Notes under the pieces: generated by a model
Told to the model about the DNA's origin: nothing
Database searches by the model: none
What the model saw: the letters and a program-made list of their open reading frames with translations, nothing else
Translations under genes and position numbers: made by a program
In this document: in pieces, positions 26,918 through 38,110 of the stretch
Position numbering within the stretch: the first letter of the stretch is position 1
Layout of the letters: the number at the start of each line of letters is the position of its first letter
NCBI GenBank assembly: GCA_018873245.2
Contig: JAEMBT020000008.1
Span: forward strand, 15,934,090-15,998,089
Origin: Archegozetes longisetosus
Taxonomy: Eukaryota; Arthropoda; Arachnida; Sarcoptiformes; Trhypochthoniidae
Length of the DNA stretch: 64,000 nucleotides
Reading direction: 5' to 3'

Positions 26918-28850
26918 AGTTATACATAAGTGAATCACTGATTGACTGCTGTCTTACAAACCAATTTGAGCCCAAAGTTAAAAGTTTTTTGATAAAAGTT
27001 TTTATTTTTATTATAAATCGTTCCGATTGTTAATGTTTTATCTGTTTGTAATTTGCAATTATTATAAATTGTAATGACTTTGTTTTCGCTCATTAAATCT
27101 TAGACCAAAACAAAGTTTCTCATAATAGTGTTGATTTCAAACTACTGCAAAAGCCAAACATTTAATTGAGTCGAAAGTTGGATTATTTCTAAATAACGCT
27201 AATTCTTCTCCACTTTTGTTTGAAATTCAACAATCATTAGACTTAGACAATGATCATAATTCAGATTACCGATTAATGTCAATAAAGTTTATTCTTAAGT
27301 TAATAATAGTTATTAATATGAGAAACATTTAATACCAATATTTAGTGCAAATAATTTAATTGAAAAAACTAATTCTATTATGTTGAAAAATATTCAAATC
27401 TATTTATAAGATTTCAGTAAATAGTACCCAATCAATGCTTGATCGCATTTTTATTTTGTAAAGCCTTCGTATGATGCTTTTGCCCTTTCGAATGTTGAAC
27501 ATAACGCAATCATTAAATCAAAAACTAAAATTTGAGACAATATGCAATTAATCATAAATTAGGAATCATCCAACCTATACAGTGAAATAGAGTTATTTTG
27601 AAACTGTCTCTGCCAAAAAACTCTTTCAAATTAGCGAGTTTTCAAAATATCCGGTATTTTGGAAAGAGTATAGAATAAAGAGCTTGTTCAAAGTTCAATC
27701 TTCTATTTGATAATTTTAAGATCTCACTTAAATAAATTATTCAGTGCACTAAATAATTAGACAAATAAATTTTGTGTTTGGAAACATTGTATATGATAAT
27801 AGCCCTTTAATGCATAAGAGTTTGACAAATGTTTCAATATTGGGCATTCGCTATAAAAGCATCTCCAAAAGTATATCAAAACTTTTTTTCTTGAATCGTT
27901 TTGATAAAAAGTTATGAATAATAATGTGAATGATTGAGTCTGATTTGAACTTTTTATAGACTAAGTTCGCCCATAAATCGAATAAATACTGAAAATGGTG
28001 TGTAAAACAAATGAAAAGATTTTTATTGTGAACATCCTTTTGAAAGCTAAATCTCATCATCTCATGATCTCAACATCTCATGAAAATGAAATTTAAAAAA
28101 TAGTTTCTGAGATGCTCATAAATACATCTAATAACATGATCAAACGGGTTAAGACCTATTTGGAATGCGAAGGAAAACATCTCCGATTCTTAGTTTAATC
28201 AATTTTTTCTCTTCTAACACTATTTCTTTAGTTACTCATACGAACAGAGTGAATAAAAGTTAAAATTAACATTTCTAAAGTTTAATAATCAGTCAATGCA
28301 GATATTGTGTTCTTAAAAATCATCGACCTAAATCATTTAACTGAAAATCCCAAAGATACTTTTATAGCGAACATCCGATATTTAACACTATTAGATAATT
28401 GAAAGTAAAGGGGCACACATAACGTTACCAGTCATACTAAAAACTAGTTCAAAATTTGAAATATTTCAAAGAAAATTGCTTCAAAATAAGCGACACTTTT
28501 AACGTTATTTCTATGGAAGAAATGGCAGCACTTTTTTAGAGTTTCAAGATAAGTGATATTTCAAGGTAAGCTATTTCAAAATATCAGGTGTCTAATATAG
28601 TTCAGCATTTCTCGCTCAGAAACGTTAATTTTGATGCTTTATCAATTTCTCATTTAAGCTCTTTCATTGTGTTTGCGTCAAAAAAGACATAAAAACATCG
28701 GACTAAGGGTTTGCCAAAATAGAAGTGCAATTGTATTCATTTCGTGTTACTTATTCAGATAATATCAATAGATGTCAATACAGTTGAAATGCAGTTCAAA
28801 ATTTGAAAATTAGTATTTTGGTAATTCATAACATAAGCTATAAGTGAATC
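26918..28850. other. Intergenic between receptor and PSMG3
   Basis: Contains the receptor 3' UTR with AATAAA at 27281-27286. No gene or repeat is recognised in the remainder. Confidence 0.5.
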
Positions 28851-29201
28851 ATGTCTTTGGCGAGTCAATCGCAAGTTTTGAAAATTAATGACAGCAAAAT
28901 TAATTTGATAAAAGTTTGCAAATTGAATTTATTTATAGTAACAGATTTAAACAATTTTGGTTCATATTGGAGTCAATGTACATATAATCCTAATAATAAT
29001 GTGTTTACCACTAAAACACTTTTTGGTGCAAATGAAGACACTTTCGCTCCGATTGTCAGATATTGGACTCAAGTCTTGATTCAAAATAATCAACAAATTG
29101 ATCGTCAATTTGATTCAACTCATGATGTAGTCTTCACATTCAATATATCGTTAAAAGATACAGACATGGATACTGTCAGACAAATTGCTAAATATTTCTA
29201 A
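28851..29201 (+). CDS. PSMG3: Proteasome assembly chaperone 3 (PSMG3/PAC3)-like
   Basis: A 116-residue, single-exon protein without signal peptide or membrane segment. The length fits PSMG3 (122 aa in human). The middle (TTKTLFGANEDTFAPIV) aligns with the LTTKVLLG-type strand and following helix of the family. The end (VVFTFNISLKDTDMDTVRQI) aligns with the LAMAVKDKSMEGLKALKEVI region. PSMG3 pairs with PSMG4 and guides assembly of the 20S proteasome alpha ring in the cytosol. Similarity is modest, as usual for this fast-evolving family, so the call is probable rather than certain. The ATG follows an A+T-rich 5' region. A polyadenylation signal AATAAA lies at 29331. TAF12 converges from the right, 286 bp away. 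Confidence 0.75.
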   Translation: MSLASQSQVLKINDSKINLIKVCKLNLFIVTDLNNFGSYWSQCTYNPNNNVFTTKTLFGANEDTFAPIVRYWTQVLIQNNQQIDRQFDSTHDVVFTFNISLKDTDMDTVRQIAKYF

Positions 29202-29330
29202 AATTAGATTACTATTAATTTGATTTTCTATTTCATCATTTTTATATTTGGTTGAAGTGATCAACTTATGAATGAAAAGTATTTAACTTCAAAATTCAAT
29301 TTTGATTTATTTGACACTTTTTTAAGTGTG

Positions 29331-29352
29331 AATAAAAATGACAAAATTTATT
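29331..29352. terminator. Interlocking polyadenylation signals of PSMG3 (+) and TAF12 (-)
   Basis: AATAAA on the plus strand at 29331-29336 serves PSMG3. TTTATT at 29347-29352 is AATAAA on the minus strand for TAF12. With cleavage 10-30 nt downstream, the two transcripts would overlap by a few tens of bases. Confidence 0.6.
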
Positions 29353-29487
29353 GTTTGCAAAATCTCATTAAATATTAGATAAAATGTAGAAATTCAAACA
29401 AACTGATTGAATTAGTTGTTCAAAAATAAATATTACATACATTATAAAACAATCATTTCATATAAACTAAATTCAAACAAATAACTA

Positions 29488-29940
29488 TTAAAACTTCTTA
29501 AGAGTTTTTCTGATGAGAGCCATTCTTTGTTTATGCGCTTCAGTCGAAAATGACTTTTTGGATGGTTTGCAATCATCTGTACCAAAGCCAGGAATCCATA
29601 TCTTCCAGTTCTTGTCTAACACTAACTGAACGTCTCTCACGTCAAGTGTCGTCGACTTTCGATGTTTTGCGATCATAGCAGAGGTCGAGACCAATGACTC
29701 GATGAAGTCGTCAGCAATCATCAGTAACATCTCTTCCACATCTTCTTCCAACTGTTCATTTGGATCGACTTCTTGTACTAATTCTTGTAATCTACTTTTG
29801 TCAAGAATTACGACCGGATTCCTGATTGGAGTCTGAGATAATGAACTGTTAGGTTGAGATGAGGTCTGGCTTTGGGTCGATGGTTGCGTCAAAGATTGAG
29901 TCAATGTTTGGCTTAAGAGGTTTTGAGATAGTGAAGACAT
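29488..29940 (-). CDS. TAF12: Transcription initiation factor TFIID subunit 12 (TAF12)
   Basis: The C-terminal 110 residues are an unmistakable TAF12 histone-fold domain: LQELVQEVDPNEQLEEDVEE, MLLMIADDFIESLV, AKHRKSTTLDVRDVQL, then WIPGFG and TEAHKQRMALIRKT. TAF12 dimerises with TAF4 (TFIID) or ADA1 (SAGA) in the nucleus. The N-terminal part is low-complexity Ser/Thr/Gln (SQTLTQSLTQPSTQSQTSSQ), common in this family. I chose the first ATG (29938-29940), giving 150 aa (human 161). The frame stays open and similarly Ser/Thr/Gln-rich back to about 30084 without an ATG, so an upstream exon with the true start is possible. It lies tail to tail with PSMG3. Two TGACGTC-type (CRE-like) sites near 30235 and 30261 may belong to its promoter. 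Confidence 0.93.
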   Translation of the reverse strand: MSSLSQNLLSQTLTQSLTQPSTQSQTSSQPNSSLSQTPIRNPVVILDKSRLQELVQEVDPNEQLEEDVEEMLLMIADDFIESLVSTSAMIAKHRKSTTLDVRDVQLVLDKNWKIWIPGFGTDDCKPSKKSFSTEAHKQRMALIRKTLKKF

Positions 29941-30231
29941 TAGTGAAGATTGTGCTGTGTTTGTGTTCGGGCTCGATGCCAAATTTAACTGCGATTCAGA
30001 CGAGATCGAGACCAATGACGTGTTGAATGACGTGTTGACCGGACCCGACGTTTGAGATACTTGTTGAGATATTTGACAATCAACTCAATCAAACTATTAA
30101 TCACTTGTCAGTAAGGCTCAACTCAAATGCTTGAATATTTTGAGGAATAAGTCATGAATTACATTGAATTTAACTCAATTCAATTGAAAGGAATTTCAAA
30201 CTCAGATTTTAATAATAGCTTTAAATTTATT

Positions 30232-30270
30232 AAGACGTCATTTATGCTGAACTTGAATAGTGACGTCGTT
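30232..30270. promoter_or_regulatory. Two CRE/ATF-like sites upstream of TAF12
   Basis: GACGTCA at about 30235 and TGACGTC at about 30261 lie 25 bp apart in otherwise A+T-rich DNA, 150-250 bp upstream of TAF12. They match the core of CREB/ATF sites. Function is inferred only from position and motif. Confidence 0.35.
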
Positions 30271-30635
30271 TACTAGATATGAATGCAAGTTTGTAAGATT
30301 TAAAACTTTTGGTTCGAAAAAGAAAATTGAACTGAAGATATAGCCAACAAATAAATACTGTATATTAATTGAACGATTCAGTATCGCTTCTAATTATTTT
30401 AAAAGTGAAATCAAATGAAAAAATTCATTTTTATTAGAAATCAAATGTAAAAAGATTGTACACTAATAGAATAGATAAAACTAGCTTATTCACTTGTTCA
30501 TTAGTTTACTTAAATTAACAATTTATTAGTTGAAATAATTTGTGAACATTTTACTGTGATTAAAAAACTAAAACTCCAATACAATTATTAGTTGAAATGA
30601 TTATAGGAATGATGAGTTAAGCGAAATCAGATGAA

Positions 30636-33600
30636 TTAAAATGATTGAATAATTACTTTTCGAGTGGAATCGTAGAAGTAGTTGTGCAGAGCAAACGTTC
30701 GACTTTCATAGAAGTGTTTCAAGTGATGAATCTCCAATTGACGCGCCTTTTAATTACAGAATATATTAATTAACTAGTCAACTAATCTGCTCAAAACAGC
30801 TTTTCATATCAATGTCGATATCTTACCTTATTTGCGAAGTCCGTCTCACTAATTTCGACTTTTTCGATATGTGTATCTCCTGTTCGGCTGCGAATGAAAG
30901 CCAGTTCTTCGTGAACCATCTGCCGCAAGATTGTGAACAATAGTTCTGTTGTCGAACGGTTGAAGTATCGACTAAATGTCTGAGTTAATACAAATTAAAT
31001 TAGTATAATTGAATAGTAAATAAAGTTGATCATTCTCTTACTTTAGTCATTGATTTCATGACACTATACTTTTGAGTGTCAATAAAGCTTTCGAGCACTA
31101 CTTGAATCGAGACATTTACGTCTTGGTCTCCGACAGCATCACGCAAATGCATTCTGGCGTGTGCTTCGGCACATCTGATAATACTTTCGATATGTCTGAC
31201 AGTGATTGGAATTGAACCGGTCAACAATGATTCTCTTCTCAACTCAGAGTACAACTTCGCAACTCTTTCCTGATCGAATTTGGCCAACTTTGGATGCACT
31301 CGATCTCTAGCATACATTACATATTTGCGAAGAATATCTTGAGGAATTGGCTCAATATCGTTATCATCGTAACTGTCAATTTCATTTTCTCCAGTATTTT
31401 CTTTATCATTTGACTCCATATTTGTTACGTCTCTGATTCTAGCGATATCTTCTTCAGTAGCGTTTGGATGATGTCTGATATGTGAACGAACCACAAATTT
31501 AGCTAATTGTTCGTCAGCGAAAGGGTCGACTTGATCGCGAACTGTACAAATAATGTCAAAGCGTGATATAATAGGTTCAGTTAGATCAACATTTTGCGAA
31601 AAAGTCAAGCCAATGTCATAACGACCTCCGATCGGATTAGCAGCTGCGATAACAGCACATCGAGCCTGAAGTGAGGCCACAATACCTGCTTTTGAAATAG
31701 AAATACTTTGCTGTTCCATAGCTTCGTGTATTGAAGTTCTGTCTTTATCACTCATTTTGTCGAACTCATCGATCAGACATATTCCTCGATCTGCCAAAAC
31801 AAGAGCGCCGGCCTCTAGTGTCCACTCTTTAGTAACTGGACTTTTCTGAACAAAAGCTGTTAGACCGACAGCGGACGCGCCTTGACCTGTAGTGAAGACA
31901 GCGCGTGGAGCAACTTTGGTTATGTATTTCAAAAACTGTGACTTTGCAGTTCCGGGATCTCCACATAACAGAACATTGATATCTCCACGAACTCTGTGTT
32001 TATTTCCAGGGTTTTTAGCTTCTCCACCAAATAGAGACAAAGCCAGAGCTCTTTTGACATTTTTATGGCCATAAATCGAAGGCGCTATCGATGCAAAAAT
32101 ACGTTCAGCAATCCTGTGATCTTTAGATAATTCTAGAATTTTGGAGATGTCATCATCTGTTAGTATAGATCCAACTGAAGCCCAATTGTCTTTCTTAAGA
32201 ATATGATTAGCCATAATGACTGTTGAAAAGACTGGAAAACCGTTTGCGATGTTAAGTGATCCGTCGTATGAATTGGTGTAAACTCCGGTCAATTCGATTT
32301 CATCTCCTGGACGACAGGAGTCACATAAGTCCCCTAAAAGTATAGCGTCTTTAGATCTAGGAATACGTCCCGCAGATATTTTTCCCGGACTTTCTTGGAT
32401 TGTGATTCGCTGGTAGTTTTGATAAATAGTCTCTTCCATGTTGATAGAGAACGGACCAGAACTCTGACACTCAGGACACGAACCCGGTTTCACTTCTTCA
32501 GTTTGGTTTTGAACAAAAGGACCCAAAATATACTTACATTTGACACAATCATACTTAACTAAACTTAATTGTGGCAAAACAGTAGTGGTTGAGGTCACGA
32601 CCCCATGAGTTCGAATTAATTGATTTAAGTGAAGCTGACGTAAAGACCGGATGTCTTCAATGAGTGGCAAGTCTGTGATTCTCACAAATATTTCTTTAGC
32701 GATTCGCGTATATTTGGGAAACATTGAGAGGACCACTTCTTTTGCGGCCTCATTAAAAATTTCTAACATTTCCAGTGGAGCGTCGGGTAGGAAGTAAGCC
32801 AATACTTGTTCAGAAGCAGCCAATATGTGATAATCGACTTCAAAGCTTTGCTTATTTTCCTCAGACATGGCTCTGATCTTATCTCTGAACACATTTCTTC
32901 CCTTTTCGTCAGTACAGGTTCGCAAAAAGTTCTTAAATCTGTTATAAATTTCTCGTTTTGGTGCGATCTGAACGACCCACTCTCTAACTGTCATACCTCT
33001 GGTGTCCTCCAAGTTCTCAATACTTTCAATCATTTCATCTGCTTCTTCTCCGCTGAACATTTGAGCCGTTCGCTGTGCTAACATTCGTCTTCTTCTGGCC
33101 TGAGGTCTGTCAGACGCGTCCTCATCGGTGTCGTCGTACATGTCAAGTCCACGTCTCATTCTTCCAACAATACGTCCCTCTTCTCTGTCTCTGGCCCTCA
33201 TCTCTGCTTCGGCTGCAATTCTTTCTCCTAAAGACAATTCAGAGACGCCCTCGTCATCGATCATATCAGGTTCATAGATGTCGAGTTCAGGTCTGGGCCT
33301 ATAATCGCGTTCAAAGTTTTCGCCAAACAGTTCTTCTCCACTATCATCCTCTGAGTTCGTATCTCTAAGCCTTCCATCTCTAACACGTCTTATAGGCTGT
33401 GGTTCAGGCGTTGGTTCCGGACTGTGTACCGATTCGTCGTCTGTTAACATATTATCGTCTGGTATCTGATCGTTATCTTCGAATGGAATGTTTGGAGAAG
33501 AAATCGGACTATTCGGTAACGACATCGAATTGTTTTCGCTTTCGTTCATGTCTTGAGACTAAACAAAACAATTGAAATGTCAATAAATAACACTAATGCA

Positions 33601-33688
33601 ACAATAACACTAATGAAAAACAATTGAGTTTATTTAAAAGATGACATATCCATTTGTTATCAATTAATTGATGAAGACTTACATCCAT
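30636..33688 (-). CDS. MCM2: DNA replication licensing factor MCM2, 4 coding exons
   Basis: MCM2 is a subunit of the MCM2-7 replicative helicase, an AAA+ ATPase loaded at origins in the nucleus. Coding exons on the minus strand: 33688-33683 (Met-Asp), 33558-31042, 30979-30827 and 30746-30636; all junctions are GT-AG and in phase. The product is 928 aa (human 904). Order: acidic, phosphorylatable N-terminus with [23 protein letters not shown]-fold domain with a C4 zinc finger (CVKCK...CPEC, about residues 335-365); IRTHGVV; AAA+ core with Walker A GDPGTAKS (about 536), Walker B LIDEFDKM (about 598) and arginine finger SRFD (about 666). The last two exons supply the C-terminal winged-helix region, ending [15 protein letters not shown] to SF. 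The tiny first exon was chosen because ATG-GAT joins the acceptor at 33558 in frame; the ATG at 33549 would be an internal Met. It shares a promoter with TXNL4A. Confidence 0.97.
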
Positions 33689-33815
33689 TTTGTTGATACT
33701 AAAGGTTTATTTAAATGCCGAATTACTTTAAATTGAGTAGAAATGAAAACAAACTGAATGTTAGCTTTACTTTGTGAAAACCTTTAATATTAAAAGTCTC
33801 TCTCTTTTGTCACAC

Positions 33816-33851
33816 TTTTGGCGCTAAAAGAAGATAAAACTTTTAGCGGGA
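33816..33851. promoter_or_regulatory. E2F-type sites in the MCM2/TXNL4A shared promoter
   Basis: TTTTGGCGC at 33816-33824 matches the E2F consensus (TTTSSCGC) and sits in a near-palindrome CTTTTGGCGCTAAAAG. A second related site, TTTTAGCGGGAC, lies at 33841-33852. Both are about 130-165 bp upstream of the MCM2 start codon. MCM2-7 genes are classic E2F targets in animals, so cell-cycle control is a reasonable inference. Confidence 0.6.
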
Positions 33852-34276
33852 CTTTAAATTTGCAGAAAACTTAGTTAATGTTTTCAATGCAAAGCAATGT
33901 AAAGTCTCTACAAATATATTAATAGAAATAGTTTTGGACCACAAAACGTATGGATATCAGCGTTCGATAAAAACTTATACCAAATGTCTCATACATTAAC
34001 ATGGAGTTTGATCAACAAATAAAACCAAAGGAGTGTTCTGTTTAAAGAAAATTAGATGGAATGTAAGAAAGGCATAACCTGATAGAGAACAAACTTGAGA
34101 ATGAGTCTTTTTGGAAGTTGTATTTTTAGCAGAGCTGTAAAAGAAAATTTGCAGAAATTGTCTCACATTAGATTTTAGTGAACAAACAAATGAATGTCTC
34201 AGAAAGCCTCAAATTTAGGAAAACATAAACTAAATTGTAATTAATTGAGAAAGAGTCAGAACTAATAGTTGTTATC

Positions 34277-34705
34277 ATGTCTTATATGTTACAGCATCTG
34301 CACAATGGATGGCAAGTGGATCAGGCCATACTCAGCGAAGAAGATAGAGTTGTGGTCATTCGCTTCGGTCACGATTGGGACCCAACATGTATGAAAATGG
34401 ATGAAGTCTTGTACGGAATCGCTGAAAAAGTCAAGAATTTCGCGGTCATTTATTTAGTGGACATCACAGAAGTGCCCGATTTTAATAAGATGTACGAACT
34501 GTACGATCCGTGTACTGTGATGTTCTTCTTCAGAAACAAGCATATTATGATTGATTTGGGAACTGGTAATAACAATAAGATTAATTGGGCCCTTGAGGAC
34601 AAACAAGAAATGATTGATATCTTGGAAACTGTATATCGAGGTGCCAGAAAAGGAAGAGGTCTTGTGGTCTCACCTAAGGATTATTCGACTAAATATAGAT
34701 ATTAA
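34277..34705 (+). CDS. TXNL4A: U5 snRNP 15 kDa protein, DIM1/TXNL4A
   Basis: A 142-residue single-exon protein, the same length as human TXNL4A and nearly identical along its whole length. Visible blocks include LHNGWQVDQAILSEEDRVVV, IRFGHDWDPTCMKMDEVLY, YDPCTVMFFFRNKHIMIDLG and the C-terminal GLVVSPKDYSTKYRY. It has a thioredoxin-like fold without redox function and acts in the U5 snRNP and U4/U6.U5 tri-snRNP during spliceosome activation. It is among the most conserved eukaryotic proteins, so the call is secure. It is divergently transcribed from MCM2, with 588 bp between start codons. AATAAA lies near 35079. Confidence 0.98.
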   Translation: MSYMLQHLHNGWQVDQAILSEEDRVVVIRFGHDWDPTCMKMDEVLYGIAEKVKNFAVIYLVDITEVPDFNKMYELYDPCTVMFFFRNKHIMIDLGTGNNNKINWALEDKQEMIDILETVYRGARKGRGLVVSPKDYSTKYRY

Positions 34706-35317
34706 TTGCAAACTATTATTTGTTTTTATCTCAATTGAACGATGAGTTTGGCGACGATCTAGAGTCGAGAACCAATACTAATGCTAATACTAAATTGAAA
34801 TAACTGTATTAGTATTCGTATTGTCAAATTAATTAAAAATTCGATCACAATAACCACTGCCCTAAAGAGGCAATTGTTTTATTTAGATATTTCACAATCA
34901 GTTTTCAACTTATGATTTGGTTTTTGTTTCAATTAAAATCAATTCAAAATGAATATAACGTTTTAATTTTTAAAAATGTATTAAATTTATATATAATTTA
35001 CAGTTTCTGAAGCCTTTTTGCGTAAAGAATTGAAATTGCGACAATTAATTGTTTCACATCACTTCAAGCGAGTCATTGAATAAAAATATAATTTTCAATT
35101 AATTTTATTTTCTCACTTTTAAATTTCAAATACCCTTTATCAGATATCTTGTTCATTAAACTAAAAATATTACAATTGATTGAACCTGAAAATAATTAGT
35201 AAATTAGTAATAAAATGCTGCGAAAAGTATTTTGATAAACTTTTGATTTAAATAAGTAGTAAATAGTTTGCAGTTTGCAGTTCGCGGTTTGCATGGCACA
35301 CTTTAATGTTATCACAC

Positions 35318-36115
35318 TACTGATGAGCGAGTCCGGACCTCAAGACGGTTAAAGATCTGGAACCTGAGGTCCTAAAGTCCGAGTCTTTGATAACGGCCTC
35401 AGGTCCTGGACTCGGATTCCCTTTAAAATTCAAACAAAAATTGACCCTTCAGTAGAATCTTGGCTCCAGTATTGAATGGGTGGTCACCGCAAACCAAACC
35501 AACAAGCTTATGAGTTCTTCATTAGGATCGATTTTTCAAACACTTTCCTTTTTGAAACATATCTGTTATTTTCATACTTTTTGGCCCAAACTTGTTGTGT
35601 GCATTATTAAGATGTCTTTTTAATGTACTTGATCCTGATTTACCTGAAAAACTTCTCCGCAATAACCGCATTTCATTTTATTTTCAAAAGCTTTGAAATG
35701 ATCTGAAGTTTTAAATTTTGTTGATTGTGTTGAGAGTTGAGATGATTCTATTGAGTGATAAGATCCATCTGGATCAAAACTTTCTATAATGTCTATTTCA
35801 CTCATTTTGGACACTATTAATTATGATTTTCTTATTATGAGGTAGAAACAAAGTTCAAAACAACGGCAAATGATTTATGTTTAAATTGTTCGTTTAGGTA
35901 ATGTAATAGTATTTATATCACATATCTTGAGTTTCCATGCAAGAAATGAATTTGTTTCGCATCGGAGTCAGGGTCTTGAGGTCCGAGTCTTGAGGTCCAG
36001 ATCCGAGTCCAGCTCTTCAGTTTTCAAAGAGGTCTGAGTCCGGGTCCTAGGTTAGAGGTTCAGGTCCCAGATCTGAGTCTTTCAAAATGACCTGAAGACT
36101 CAGGCTTGCTCACTA
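35318..36115. mobile_element. Decayed hAT-like DNA transposon remnant
   Basis: The left end (TACTGATGAGCGAGTC) and the inverted right end (TAGTGAGCAAGCCTGAGTC) are similar, as expected for imperfect hAT terminal repeats. Both ends are followed by many short GAGTCC/AGGTCC motifs (35330-35420 and 35960-36100) resembling subterminal repeats. A BED-type zinc-finger fragment lies inside on the minus strand. No intact target duplication was found and no catalytic domain remains. Confidence 0.55.
35522..35814 (-). pseudogene. Broken BED-type zinc finger, hAT-transposase N-terminus relic
   Basis: From ATG at 35814 the frame encodes an acidic N-terminus, then KMKCGYCGEVFQ, and stops at 35620. After a one-base frame change near 35630 the sequence continues as SGSSTLKRHLNNAHNKFGP, to a stop at 35522. 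Together this gives CxxC plus HxxxxH, the BED-finger spacing typical of hAT transposases and genes derived from them. The frameshift and the absence of a catalytic domain downstream make a decayed transposase fragment the best reading. An intron hiding the junction is less likely but not excluded. Confidence 0.55.
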
Positions 36116-37079
36116 GTATATCGCACATTCTAAAACAATACCCATATAATTGCAATAATTGAATTTTTCGTATTCAGTTTATTGATCTTGACAAAAATAT
36201 TTGAAATTATCATATGAATATGAATAATAAATTGATCAATTTGAAAAACTGTAATACTGTGTGCTCATTTACTGTAAAGTTTAAATAGATATGATATGAT
36301 ACTTAAATCTCTTGTAACTAACATTAGTGCGACACTTTAGATCAATGTCTAGAGTGTCGCACTAATGCTTTACTTTAACCAGTCCCCATTAATTGTAGAT
36401 TAGAGAAGAGTGTTCTCAAAATTTTTACTCTCATTCTATCCCAATCTCATCTAAAACTTGAAATTGATATCCACCCCATCTCGTTCCATTTCGTCTACTA
36501 TAAGATCTTGATACCACTATTTTGAGATACTAAGGGCAAAAATATAAGAATTTAATATTTATAGAGTAGGATATTAAAGGAGAGGTACTCTCGACTTCCA
36601 CTTTAAAATGTTCGTATCTATTAGAAGTCAATTGAAGAGAAAGTCTTCTAAGCAAATTTTGTTACTTTCAAAGAAGTATGTATCAGATTTTGTTGTAATT
36701 AGCTCTTTAATCAGTGTCGAATAAATCTATTGATATCATATATGATGGAAAAATGGGAAGCATTAATTCTGGTTGCTATCAAGAATTATTGTTTAATTCA
36801 GTGTACAATTTACCCAAAAAATTCTTCTCTTATTCGAGCTGAGAACAGGACCTTAATCCAAGTTTTTAAGAATGATTATGAGTCAAAACTTTATAAAAAT
36901 TTTACAACTTTTTTAGAACTTCATGCTTAACAAGTTGAGTTTGCAAAAATAAACAATTAACTTTTTCTCTTTTTTCACAATCAAAAGGGGAGAGTTATTT
37001 GAAAGTCACTCCATGATAGCAATAGATAGAATTCATTTTAAACATAAAACTAGACATCAATATGGGTTTGAAAGTAAAG
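36116..37079. other. Intergenic, no gene seen
   Basis: A+T-rich. A duplicated GTGCGACACT/AGTGTCGCAC pair at about 36327-36366 forms a small inverted repeat. The one longer frame (36730-36930) shows no recognisable protein. Confidence 0.45.
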
Positions 37080-37318
37080 CCAGAGACCGAAACACATCTC
37101 ACAGAAGGCGACCATATTACAGTAACCGCAATATTACCTAATTAAGTCATTTTTGATAATTTTTTCGAGAAATTAATTTTAAATTAATATACACTGTTAA
37201 TCAAAATTAACTTCTTGAAAAAATTGTCAAAAAGGGCTTAATTAAGGTAATATTGCGATTACTGCAAAATGCTCGCCTCCTGTGACGGTTTGGGTGGAGA
37301 TGTGTTTCGGCCTCTGGT
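37080..37318. repeat. Compact foldback repeat
   Basis: Arms of about 110 bp (37080-37190 and 37200-37318) are reverse complements, with about 15 extra bases in the right arm. They begin CCAGAG(A/G)CCGAAACACATCT. The loop is very short. It is a foldback or MITE-like structure without coding capacity. Confidence 0.8.
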
Positions 37319-37544
37319 ATTCCGCCAGAAAATGCTTTTCTCTCAGTCGTCGTTAAATTATAGATTCACTGCAATTGATTTTCACAGATCCCAAGTCTTG
37401 TTTGATATTTTCGGCCGTAGTTCTCTCATTTGTCGCCACATTTGCTGTAATTCTGTTAGCTCGGTTTGTTGTACAGAGTATTTGACCACTTCTTATTAAA
37501 TTACGAGCTGTTGCGAATGTGTTGTCTTTTTATGACCTTATAAA

Positions 37545-38110
37545 CAGAGAGATCCCTATTAACTGGTTTAATATCTTGTATAAAACTGGTGTGTTTAATT
37601 AGTCGACGAGAATTCCAGAAAATGGTGTGCTTTATTGATTTTCCAAAATTCCATTGATTTTCCAAAATTCCAAAATTTTGTTAAATAACTGGTTTGACAA
37701 TAAAAACTTAGTATACAAAGAAATCATCTTCTATATCTCCATTCAAATTAAGAATCTTTTTGAAACTCAGATCAGCATATTTTTTAATCCAATCTTCTGC
37801 TGAAAGTTCTTTGTTTCCCATGTATATCTCAAGTATGTCACAAAAAGATATATCACAAATACATCTATACTTTTTAGTTACTTATCGCTAATATGAAAAT
37901 CTCACTACATAACACTTTAACAATAGATCGCACGAACAAAAAACATGTGAATGCATCACAGAAAGCGTGTAACCTATACTCATTAACCTCCTGCACAACT
38001 GTCAAATATTGGTTTTTACAGGTTTAATTTTTCTGAACTAAATTTCTTGTTTGAAAAAATGGTGTGTTTTATCAGTTATAAAGGGTTTAACCAGTTAATA
38101 GGGATCTCTA
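37545..38110. mobile_element. 566-bp MITE, probably hAT-type
   Basis: Terminal inverted repeats: CAGAGAGATCCCTATTAACT on the left and the complement of TAGAGATCCCTATTAACT on the right, continuing to GGTT. Flanks are CTTATAAA (37537-37544) and CTTATAAG (38111-38118), an 8-bp duplication with one mismatch. An 8-bp duplication and CAG/TAG termini fit the hAT superfamily. No transposase frame is present, so it is non-autonomous. Confidence 0.75.
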
